DNA of 44,051 bases from the IMG/VR virus record IMGVR_UViG_3300033148_004205, positions 1 through 44,051 of that record. One strand, 5' to 3'. A model generated the notes under the pieces. The model was not told where the DNA came from. It did not search any database and saw only the letters and a program-made list of their open reading frames with translations. Of the stretch, positions 32,863 to 39,209 are shown piece after piece (within the stretch, counting starts at the first letter, position 1; every line of letters starts with the position of its first letter). The translations under genes and the position numbers were made by a program. Source of the DNA: a virus.

Positions 32863-33093
32863 TTATTTTAACAAACAGATAGTTGGAGGCAGGCTCGGCA
32901 AGTCGGGGATTTTTACCGGGGCCTCAAGGTAGACAATCATCGAGGTTTGATTCAGGAATCCCGTATCGCGGAATTTCTCGGCCCGGTTGAGCAGGGCCAG
33001 GCATATCTCCGCCAGGGTTGAGGTTGGCTCGCGGTCCCAGGACCTGACCCCGAGGGCCAGGCTCCGGACCTCTTCTCTCGTATAGGTTCGCAT
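32863..33093 (-). CDS. Small hypothetical protein (76 aa)
   Basis: 76 residues with AAAGGAGACGCC before ATG 33093. MRTYTREEVRSLALGVRSWD then LAEICLALLNRAEKFRDTGF give a helical N-terminus, followed by a strand-like MIVYLEAPV. Unrecognised. It lies 11 bases after the exonuclease remnant. The C-terminus is hydrophobic (TICLLK). Confidence 0.6.
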   Translation of the reverse strand: MRTYTREEVRSLALGVRSWDREPTSTLAEICLALLNRAEKFRDTGFLNQTSMIVYLEAPVKIPDLPSLPPTICLLK

Positions 33094-33104
33094 GGCGTCT
33101 CCTT

Positions 33105-33179
33105 TCAGAGTCCAGCCGGCCGGGCGATGGTGATTGCCTTGAGAATTTCGATGTCATAAATCAGTGCATTAATTCCCAT
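33105..33179 (-). pseudogene. Truncated N-terminus of a DnaQ/RNase H-like phage exonuclease (24 codons)
   Basis: ATG 33179 has a good AAAAGGAGAATTAAC site, but the frame ends after 24 codons. The start NALIYDIEILKAI matches the opening of a phage 3'-5' exonuclease family in which the D-x-E is the first metal-binding pair. The rest of the domain is missing and the next gene begins 11 bases on. It is most likely the stump left by an internal deletion. A short leader peptide cannot be excluded. Confidence 0.5.
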
Positions 33180-33221
33180 GTTAATTCTCCTTTTGGGTTG
33201 ACTGTCAACCTTGGCAAACCG

Positions 33222-34457
33222 TTAGGTTTTGATCTCACCATCCTCGATTATCACATGGCACCCTTCATCCTTGCCGACGATCTCGGCCAGGACAAGCGCC
33301 CCTTCCCTTGTCGCCACATCTTCCAGGGCCGCCATTGACTGGTCATCGAGCAGACTCGCGTTACGGATTATCAGCACCTTGAGTTCCGGGTTACTACGGA
33401 AAGCCGTTGCCGCCACGATCTCGACCCACTCGGAACTTGACGCCTGGTTGAGAGGCCGCCCGTTGTAGGTCACCATCCCGTCTCGGTAGCCCATACCTGG
33501 GATGGGAAAGCTAGTCGTGGAAAGGACGTGCTCTTTCTCTGCGTCGATATCGGCGATGTGCTTCGATAGCCCGTCCGCCTCGATTTCCTTGTTGAGCATT
33601 TCGAGTTCAATTTTTGCGGCCTCGGCGTTTGCCCGTACCCTAGTGTTTGTTTCCTCGGCATTAGCAACCTCGGCGCGCAAGGCCCCCGTGTCGATCTTGC
33701 TTTTACCCTGAAGAGATGTGGTTTGCATAGCGATGAAATGTTCAGAGCCATCTATCTCGGCTTGAATCCGCGCAATTTCTTCGCGTCTTTTTGCTATGTC
33801 TAATTTTGTTCGTTCGATTTCATATTCTACAGCCTCGATTTCCTGGTTGTGCCTGTCGGCCTCGTCTATCTCTCCCATTATTTCCCCGATGCGGATTATG
33901 TCTGCAGGCGCATCGGCATAGGCTGGGGCACTGTCGAGACGCGCTTTCAGGCCCTTAACATCGCCGTTGACGCCCGTACGCTGTTTGAAAAGAAGCGCCC
34001 GTTTTTCCTCGAGTTCCGTGAAGTCAATTCCGGCCACCTTGCGGATTGTTTCCGATATCTCGCCCTCTCCCATCTTCAACACGGCGTCGAAGTCGATCCA
34101 CGCCTTGCCGGTTAGACGTTCGACAATCTCCGCCGGGCGCTTGAGTGTTTTTGTGATTCCCTTCTCGCCCTTTTCCTCGATGACGAGTTCGCTCTTGCCA
34201 TCGGGCTTTATCTTCCTGGTTAGGATGAATCCGTTATCCAGCTCGCCGATGACGATGCCCTCCTTAGCGTCGCCGTGAACAGGCTCTTTGCACTGGCTCG
34301 CCTTCCCGCTCAAGAGGTAGACCATCGCATCGCAGAGCGATGATTTTCCCTGGGCGTTCCGGCCGCCGATCTTGAGCACGTTTATGCCTGACAGGTCAAT
34401 ATCAACACGCTTGAGGCGCTTGATGTTCAGCGCCTGGAACCGTAGAAAGTTTGTCAT
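33222..34457 (-). CDS. SMC/RecF/SbcC-like ATPase
   Basis: 411 residues, AAGGAGG site. N-terminal FLRFQALNIKRLKRVDIDLS and NVLKIGGRNAQGKSSLCDAM (27-46, Walker A GRNAQGKSS), then LTRKIKPDGKSELVIEEKGE. A charged coiled coil spans about 130-300 (RHNQEIEAVEYEIERTKLDI). A compact head returns with PLNQASSSEWVEIVAATAFR (signature-like) and LKVLIIRNASLLDDQSM (Walker B-like, degenerate). It is shorter than SbcC. Such phage ATPases accompany Bet/RecT and nucleases and are thought to act in recombination. No partner nuclease gene lies directly next to it except the DUF1064-type one nearby. Confidence 0.82.
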   Translation of the reverse strand: MTNFLRFQALNIKRLKRVDIDLSGINVLKIGGRNAQGKSSLCDAMVYLLSGKASQCKEPVHGDAKEGIVIGELDNGFILTRKIKPDGKSELVIEEKGEKGITKTLKRPAEIVERLTGKAWIDFDAVLKMGEGEISETIRKVAGIDFTELEEKRALLFKQRTGVNGDVKGLKARLDSAPAYADAPADIIRIGEIMGEIDEADRHNQEIEAVEYEIERTKLDIAKRREEIARIQAEIDGSEHFIAMQTTSLQGKSKIDTGALRAEVANAEETNTRVRANAEAAKIELEMLNKEIEADGLSKHIADIDAEKEHVLSTTSFPIPGMGYRDGMVTYNGRPLNQASSSEWVEIVAATAFRSNPELKVLIIRNASLLDDQSMAALEDVATREGALVLAEIVGKDEGCHVIIEDGEIKT

Positions 34458-34520
34458 GCTGTCCTCCTTTTTGTTGGTGTGCCCGGGCGACGAAGTGCCG
34501 CCCGGGCGAAGGCGGTAGGG

Positions 34521-34757
34521 TTATGCCTCTTCGGGCTTTTCCTCGAAGAACTTGATAGTCCCCTTCTCGTTCTTGATGTCCTTGTAATAAGCGATCTGGC
34601 CAACCTTGGCCCGGACCACGTTATTACATTGTTTCGCGAGAGCATTGGCCTTTGCAATCGACATATCCTTGTCGTTTGTCAAAAGCCCCGTGACCGCCAC
34701 GCTAGCGATCCCCGTGAGAACGTCAATGTGCTCGATCTCGATCTTCATAGGTTCCAT
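34521..34757 (-). CDS. Small hypothetical protein (78 aa)
   Basis: 78 residues, AGGAGGCAAC site. MEPMKIEIEHIDVLTGIASV and ANALAKQCNNVVRAKVGQIA suggest an alpha/beta mini-fold; the C-terminus is charged. It precedes the ATPase gene in transcription by 63 bases. Unrecognised. Confidence 0.6.
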   Translation of the reverse strand: MEPMKIEIEHIDVLTGIASVAVTGLLTNDKDMSIAKANALAKQCNNVVRAKVGQIAYYKDIKNEKGTIKFFEEKPEEA

Positions 34758-34770
34758 TTGTTGCCTCCTT

Positions 34771-35238
34771 TTAGGATAGAATGGGACCTTGAAATGAGCC
34801 CGCTTTACATTTGCGGACTCGATTTAATTTTAATTGAGCCCGCCAATATCTTATTAGGGGCTTCGGGATCTCTGATGCCCTTGTGAATGGTATTGTTTTA
34901 TTCCAGATCAATAACTGAATTACATAACCATCAACTATATTGGCGACTCTCATTTTCTTTGAGGATCTATTGTTTCTCATGAATTGCTCTTTATTTTCTA
35001 AATAATAATTAATTTCATAATTCCGCCTTCTCTCTGGATGTCTTTCTATATATCTCCTATTTCTTATATATTGTTTTTCTAAATATTTCGGATTTCCCTT
35101 CTTTGTTCCATAATGGAAACTTTTTCTGTATCCTTTAACTTTTTCTAGGTTGTTTTTGGCCCACAGTTTTGAGGTTTCGCCATATCTTGCTTTTCTTAAC
35201 TTCTCTTCCGTCACTTCCTCAATCGGTATTTTAATCAC
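34771..35238 (-). CDS. AT-rich, basic, HNH-region-like hypothetical protein (155 aa)
   Basis: 155 residues from GTG 35238 (AAGGAGGG site). The middle is very basic and Tyr/Asn/Arg-rich (PKYLEKQYIRNRRYIERHPE, RRRNYEINYYLENKEQFMRN). The end TRASEIPKPLIRYWRAQLKL NR-type segment is found at the C-terminus of phage HNH/homing-type and DNA-binding proteins. No HNH cysteine/histidine core is visible. Its DNA is clearly richer in A+T than both neighbours, which points to recent acquisition. It could be a homing-like selfish gene or its remnant. Confidence 0.6.
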   Translation of the reverse strand: MIKIPIEEVTEEKLRKARYGETSKLWAKNNLEKVKGYRKSFHYGTKKGNPKYLEKQYIRNRRYIERHPERRRNYEINYYLENKEQFMRNNRSSKKMRVANIVDGYVIQLLIWNKTIPFTRASEIPKPLIRYWRAQLKLNRVRKCKAGSFQGPILS

Positions 35239-35250
35239 AGCTCCCTCCTT

Positions 35251-35505
35251 TCAGGCCCGCTCCTCTGGATCTCTCTCCCCGTCTCGCCGGCAGTCTCGAC
35301 ACTCGCTTCCGGCAACTAGCACCCTAGCATCACACAGCGGGCAACGAAACGGATCTATGCCAGCGGCAACTAGTAGGAAGAATTCAGCACGCCTTTTCGT
35401 CTCTTCTATAGTCCGGGTCTTGTGGTCTACGGCGTCCTGCTTTGCCTGGGCATCCTTGTCTACCGGGCCGCCCGGCATCCAGTGTTCCGGCATCGTGTTT
35501 ATCAT
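35251..35505 (-). CDS. Small zinc-ribbon protein (84 aa)
   Basis: Start at ATG 35505 (GGAAGGAGATAGC site, ATGA overlap with the nuclease gene); the frame is open slightly further upstream but lacks a site. The C-terminal half has FRCPLCDARVLVAGSECRDC, a C-x2-C...C-x2-C ribbon. N-terminal part helical (HKTRTIEETKRRAEFFLLVA). Probably nucleic-acid or partner binding; unrecognised. Confidence 0.68.
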   Translation of the reverse strand: MINTMPEHWMPGGPVDKDAQAKQDAVDHKTRTIEETKRRAEFFLLVAAGIDPFRCPLCDARVLVAGSECRDCRRDGERDPEERA

Positions 35506-35825
35506 GCTATCTCCTTCCACCGTTTTCGCTTGTACTGCCACATCCGAAACACATAAGGATATTTTCCTTTCGCCACCTTATATCTAACCATAGCGGCTTC
35601 TCGGATATACCCGCCCTTGATCTCGTGATACTCAACGGTCCCGTCCGAAAGGATCACAAGGAAATCCGGCGTGTACCATGCGCCGTCGCCGATGCGCAAC
35701 TTGGCGCTGGCATAGAAATATTTATGAACTTCCCCGGCCATGATACGGACGTCGAGAATACGGGAGTATCGCTCCTCAGTGCGGTTCATGTTGTCGAGGT
35801 CAAATCGTGTTGCGCGGGCTTTCAC
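35502..35825 (-). CDS. DUF1064-type PD-(D/E)XK nuclease
   Basis: 107 residues from GTG 35825 (AAGGAGGGAGA site). MNRTEERYSRILDVRIMAGE, then AWYTPDFLVILSDGTVEYHE and EIKGGYIREA: the TPDF...E-x-K triad of PD-(D/E)XK nucleases as seen in the DUF1064 phage family. It is likely to cut branched or phage DNA during recombination. It lies between small genes, coupled to both sides (GTGA and ATGA overlaps). Confidence 0.8.
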   Translation of the reverse strand: MKARATRFDLDNMNRTEERYSRILDVRIMAGEVHKYFYASAKLRIGDGAWYTPDFLVILSDGTVEYHEIKGGYIREAAMVRYKVAKGKYPYVFRMWQYKRKRWKEIA

Positions 35826-36025
35826 TCTCCCTCCTTGCGATAGCGCTCGATAACGTGGCATTGTCCACATCCCATCGCATCGCAGTTGTGATCGCTACCT
35901 TCGGCGGGACTGCCAAGTACAACGATTTCGTTTTTGCTTTCCCATGTTTCGGGATTGTCAGATACTTTAAACCACTCGACGCCCTTGCGATCCTTGCGCC
36001 ACAATTCGCCCTCTTGTGTTCCCAT
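35822..36025 (-). CDS. Small Cys-containing hypothetical protein (67 aa)
   Basis: 67 residues starting at ATG 36025 in a TGATG junction (stop of the previous gene). GVEWFKVSDNPETWESKNEI then HNCDAMGCGQCHVIERYRKE with closely spaced cysteines and histidines near the C-terminus. Ends KEGE, whose codons form the next gene's ribosome site. Unrecognised. Confidence 0.6.
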   Translation of the reverse strand: MGTQEGELWRKDRKGVEWFKVSDNPETWESKNEIVVLGSPAEGSDHNCDAMGCGQCHVIERYRKEGE

Positions 36026-36198
36026 CACTCGCCCTCCTTGCCGGTCTCTCGTGGGTCTATCAAAGCGTCGATTGTCGGGCAGTTCCCATTCTCTGATGCA
36101 TAAAGAATGGCATAGCGCAACTCAACCCACTGTGATTCAGACGGATTGCCGCTTTGAAATAATTTTTGCACTTTATCCATGTAAATAGTGATATTCAT
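36025..36198 (-). CDS. Small hypothetical protein (57 aa)
   Basis: 57 residues from ATG 36198, in TGATG overlap at both ends. MNITIYMDKVQKLFQSGNPS and WVELRYAILYASENG suggest a helical protein. It ends RETGKEGE, the junction motif. Ribosome site AAGGAGGG lies in the previous gene's last codons. Unrecognised. Confidence 0.6.
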   Translation of the reverse strand: MNITIYMDKVQKLFQSGNPSESQWVELRYAILYASENGNCPTIDALIDPRETGKEGE

Positions 36199-36569
36199 CA
36201 CTTGCCCTCCTTCCCGGTGAGGATGTATTTAATATCTGTCAACGCAAAGTCGATTTGAATACACTCGATTTCTTGACATGATGTTTCGGGGGTAACGTTT
36301 ATTTTCTCTACCGCCCGGCCGATGCGGTGTTTGTAGTCTGCGATAAAACCTTTGTAAACCGCCACGTCTAACGGCATTGGGCAACGCTCTTTTATGGTTT
36401 CAAGGGCATTTTTCAGGGCCGCGTTTGTGACAAGTATCTCCTTCTCCGCCTCCTCCACCATCTCGAGGAGGGCGGTTATCTGCCGGTCTTCCTTGGTCGG
36501 ATTGTAAGTACCAATCTCGGCGAGATTGTACGCGTTACGGTTTTCTGCTTTAATTTCGTTAATGTCCAT
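36198..36569 (-). CDS. Paralogous small protein family, copy C (123 aa)
   Basis: 123 residues, MDINEIKAENRNAYNLAEIG, then ITALLEMVEEAEKEI, YKHRIGRAVEKIN and the C-terminus YILTGKEGK. Shares with copies A and B an N-terminal (N/K)-EI(K/R)A start, a LxxMVEE helix, an R(I)(D/G)xAVE helix and the LTGKEG end. Probably a helical, dimeric protein. Function unknown. Confidence 0.65.
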   Translation of the reverse strand: MDINEIKAENRNAYNLAEIGTYNPTKEDRQITALLEMVEEAEKEILVTNAALKNALETIKERCPMPLDVAVYKGFIADYKHRIGRAVEKINVTPETSCQEIECIQIDFALTDIKYILTGKEGK

Positions 36570-36940
36570 CATCTACCCTCCTTGCCGGTGAGTTCCCTCA
36601 ACGTGCGGCATATATCACAGTTTATCCATTGGCAGTATTTAGTATGATTATCACCAGTTGTTAAGTGTCCTTGTCCTATTTCCACCGCCAAGTCGATGCG
36701 GGATTGAAGACGGCGCTTATATTTTTTCTCCATTGCCGTCTTGCTTTCCGCGCCCATAATATCGCGGGTAAGATTGAGGACTTCTTGGTCCCGCTCCTCC
36801 ACCATCTCGATGAGGGTGACGCGGTCGAGACATGCTTCCTCTGCTATTTTAGATCGTTCCTTTTCCGTGTATTTCTCCCAGTCTTTATCGGCGCTTCTTA
36901 GTGCATCCCGCCGCGCCCTAATTTCGTCGAGCTTGTTCAT
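36569..36940 (-). CDS. Paralogous small protein family, copy B (123 aa)
   Basis: 123 residues from ATG 36940 in a TGATG junction. MNKLDEIRARRDALRSADKD, VTLIEMVEERDQEVLNL, YKRRLQSRIDLAVEIG and RTLRELTGKEGR. The centre of the C-terminal half has CQWINCDIC, a possible metal site absent from copy C. Coupled at both ends. Confidence 0.65.
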   Translation of the reverse strand: MNKLDEIRARRDALRSADKDWEKYTEKERSKIAEEACLDRVTLIEMVEERDQEVLNLTRDIMGAESKTAMEKKYKRRLQSRIDLAVEIGQGHLTTGDNHTKYCQWINCDICRTLRELTGKEGR

Positions 36941-37173
36941 CACTTGCCCTCCTCGCCGGTAAAATAGCTTTCTGGAAAATCACCCCGGAACGTGCAATTA
37001 AAGCCTGGTTGGTCGAAGTGGACCTCCGCTGCCCGCGCAACACCTGCCAAGCTACGGAGGCGGACTTTGGGCCTCGCGCCGATAAACCGAATAACCCGCC
37101 TTGCATAAACCCTGACGCCGCCCTGCTGGCGCTTGAAGACGACGGTCTCACCGGGCATGAGGATGTCGGTCAT
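36940..37173 (-). CDS. Small beta-rich hypothetical protein (77 aa)
   Basis: Start at ATG 37173 (GGAGG seven bases upstream, ATGA overlap with the radical SAM gene); a longer frame exists but lacks a site. MTDILMPGETVVFKRQQGGV and VRRVIRFIGARPKVRL-type strands make it look like a small beta-barrel (perhaps KOW- or hypermodification-adaptor-like). Ends FTGEEGK, the junction motif. Unrecognised. Confidence 0.6.
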   Translation of the reverse strand: MTDILMPGETVVFKRQQGGVRVYARRVIRFIGARPKVRLRSLAGVARAAEVHFDQPGFNCTFRGDFPESYFTGEEGK

Positions 37174-37976
37174 TTGCGGGCCTCCGAACTTCGATATGCG
37201 GCGGGCCTTGCCCATTTCCGTTGTAGCGCCCGCCAGGGCCGATCTGGTGCGGTATTCGCCGAGTCGCGATACAACATCGCGAACGGCAGAAACCCCATTT
37301 TATAAACGCGCTCAAGGCGGCGCTCGGCGGCGGCCAGGGTGTCGCTGCCATGTCCGATCAGGACGAAACACCGCTTCTTTTCGATTGACACCCCCGCCAT
37401 GACCGTGGCTACTTTTTCAAGGTGCCGCTCGGCCCCCGGGTAGTCACAGGCAAACCACGCCTCGTTCAGACTGATTCCCTCAAGAAGCCGCATGTGCCAT
37501 TCGTCGAACAGGCGCGCATCCAGGCCGCCAGAGAATACCGCGCCCTTCGATTGCCGCCCGAGCATGGCGAAGACGGCCTCGATGTGCCGCCTTGAGCAGG
37601 CGAGCAGGTTGTTATCGAAGATGTTCCAGCCATCCTCGATTGGCAATTCGCGGATACCGCCCTCGCGCTCCGGGACGAAGCAGAAGGCACACTTGCGAAT
37701 ACAGCCGCGCGATGTAATTACGGCCCCTTCTTTTAAAAACGCGCCAGGGACAAAAAGCCCACCGGAATGATCAAGTGCCGGTCCGCCGATCTCGACGTGC
37801 GAATAGAAGCGCCCCCATGACTCGGCAAGGCGCCGCGCCTCGTAAATATCCCAAGTAAAGGCAACGGAGATCATGACGCGCAGGTCTTCACGAGGCCGGA
37901 ATAATGGCGGGTCGCCAACAAACGCGAGGGCGTCGCCCGGCGTCCATTTTGTTCTACGCGGAAAAACTCGGATCAC
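37170..37976 (-). CDS. Radical SAM protein
   Basis: 268 residues from GTG 37976 with GAGGAGGCGAGGGA upstream; the same frame is open earlier without a site. The iron-sulfur motif is SRGCIRKCAFCF: Cys92, Cys96 and Cys99 (C-x3-C-x2-C). After it come ELPIEDGWNIFDNNLLACSR, FSGGLDARLFDEWH and FVLIGHGSDTLAAAERRL, giving a partial TIM barrel. The N-terminal part has VEIGGPALDHSG. This family recurs in phage genomes near recombination genes; its reaction is unknown. Because the genome also has TAGT and ParB-like genes, nucleotide or base modification is one possibility. Confidence 0.82.
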   Translation of the reverse strand: MIRVFPRRTKWTPGDALAFVGDPPLFRPREDLRVMISVAFTWDIYEARRLAESWGRFYSHVEIGGPALDHSGGLFVPGAFLKEGAVITSRGCIRKCAFCFVPEREGGIRELPIEDGWNIFDNNLLACSRRHIEAVFAMLGRQSKGAVFSGGLDARLFDEWHMRLLEGISLNEAWFACDYPGAERHLEKVATVMAGVSIEKKRCFVLIGHGSDTLAAAERRLERVYKMGFLPFAMLYRDSANTAPDRPWRALQRKWARPAAYRSSEARK

Positions 37977-38502
37977 TCCCTCGCCTCCTCGTCGCCCTTC
38001 CCGTCGCAGTCCGGGTACTGGCAATAAAACTGCGGCTCGACGCACCCGCACCCGGCGGTTTGTCATACTTGCAGAGGTCCGCCCCATGACATTCTTCCGC
38101 GACATCACATCGAGCCACGCCCTCCTTGCCGGTGAGGAACTTAACGCCGCTTCTGATTTTTTCGAACACTTTCGAATCCGTCGGCAGACCGCAACCATCT
38201 GCCAATAGAATTTTAAAATGTTCCACTGCTCGGTCGATGCGGGATTGGAGGGTGCCAGAACAATGTTGAGCCCATGCCCACCCGGAACCGTATGTATCGT
38301 GCTTAAACTCGGCCGGTTCGGAATCGACTGGCTCGCCACGGTCAAATGCCAAATGACCCGCGTTAAATTCGTCCACCTCCTCCGCGCTCTCCTCCACCAT
38401 CTTGATGAGGGCGTTTATTTTTTTAAAGACTATCTCTCTTGGGATTGGTCCGTGTTTGTACCATGCTTTTTTCCACGCTTTGATTTCGTCGAGCTTGTTC
38501 AT
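37973..38502 (-). pseudogene. Paralogue copy A fused to Cys-rich tail, frame broken
   Basis: From ATG 38502: MNKLDEIKAWKKAWYKHGPI, LIKMVEESAEEVDEF, LQSRIDRAVEHFK and FLTGKEG, as in copies B and C. Here no stop follows; the frame reads on into RCDVAEECHGADLCKYDKPP. It then turns into Arg/Ser-rich noise (stop at 37954). Shifting -1 near 38048 restores a cysteine pattern, GCGCVEPQFYCQYPDCDGKG, ending EEARE with TGA overlapping the radical SAM GTG. That overlap supports the shifted frame as the original one. Either a frameshift mutation, a base-call error in a G/C run or programmed slippage explains it. Confidence 0.55.
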
Positions 38503-38798
38503 CACTCGTCTCCTGCTAGCTCTGGATACCACGTCAGGCAGTTTGATCCAACCACTTGGCACCGCCGCGCCTCTCCGTTTTTCACAAGCCCGCCATCGCG
38601 CAACTCGGGAAGCCGGCGAGACGGAGCGTGCCGCTCGAGCCCCGTCATCCTGGCAATCTCAGCGGCCGTGTGCCCTGGGCACATACTGACCGCCAGAAGG
38701 CAGACCCGCCGCTGTTTCGAAGCGGACCCGTCCCACTCAACTCCGCTGGCGGCCTCGTGGGATGTCTCGGGATCCGTTCGTCTTGCTCGTGCTTTCAT
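38502..38798 (-). CDS. Winged-helix DNA-binding protein (phage wHTH)
   Basis: 98 residues, TAGGAGGCGGTC site. RRTDPETSHEAASGVEW, then QRRVCLLAVSMCPGHTAAEI, ARMTGLERHAPSRRLPELRD and GGLVKNGEARRCQVVGSNCL TW-like end: the R.TDP.TSH...Ta.Eia..tgl....rRLpeL pattern of small phage winged-helix proteins. Likely a regulator of early genes. TGATG overlap with copy A. Confidence 0.8.
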   Translation of the reverse strand: MKARARRTDPETSHEAASGVEWDGSASKQRRVCLLAVSMCPGHTAAEIARMTGLERHAPSRRLPELRDGGLVKNGEARRCQVVGSNCLTWYPELAGDE

Positions 38799-38953
38799 GA
38801 CCGCCTCCTATCATTCCGCGCCACTTCCCGGACGTGGACGTATAGGATCAGCAAGACCACGAACGCTAGCCACGGGACACTTAATAAGTAGAGCGCCCCG
38901 GATAGAAGCGTAAGAATGTATGCCTCGTAAAATGCCTGTGCCCAGGTGTTCAT
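38795..38953 (-). CDS. Small single-pass membrane protein (52 aa)
   Basis: From ATG 38953 with GTAAGGAGGGAACG; ends in an ATGA overlap with the wHTH gene. 52 residues: a short polar N-terminus, a hydrophobic core (ILTLLSGALYLLSVPWLAFV plus VLLILYV) of one long or two short membrane segments, then a basic end (REVARNDRRRS). Host-membrane action or a lysis accessory is possible. Confidence 0.7.
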   Translation of the reverse strand: MNTWAQAFYEAYILTLLSGALYLLSVPWLAFVVLLILYVHVREVARNDRRRS

Positions 38954-38963
38954 CGTTCCCTCC

Positions 38964-39179
38964 TTACCACCCAATCTTTTTACTTGCGGCCGTATGACCG
39001 TCCGGCCCGACCACTATGAGTTTCTCTGCAAACACCCTCTCGAAATACTTACTCGCCTCACGGTCCCTTCTGAACATCGGATCTCCTGCGGGAGCGAACC
39101 GCCGCTTCCGCAACATGCCTTCATAGCTCGCGCTATCAATCCACGCTTTTTCCGCAATCGTCATTGCAATAAGAGCCAT
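38964..39179 (-). CDS. Small hypothetical protein (71 aa)
   Basis: 71 residues after GAGGAGGACAAG. MALIAMTIAEKAWIDSASYE, FRRDREASKYFERVFAEKLI and VVGPDGHTAASKKIGW. Helical, soluble. It follows bet in transcription after a 30-base gap. Unrecognised. Confidence 0.6.
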   Translation of the reverse strand: MALIAMTIAEKAWIDSASYEGMLRKRRFAPAGDPMFRRDREASKYFERVFAEKLIVVGPDGHTAASKKIGW

Positions 39180-39209
39180 CTTGTCCTCCTCTATGGTTAC
39201 GAACGGCGG

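Noticed and set aside
37976-38345. Longer radical SAM gene starting at 38345
   Set aside because: The extra N-terminus is Ser/Arg-rich and antisense/out-of-frame to copy A; GTG 37976 has a strong site and a stop-start overlap.
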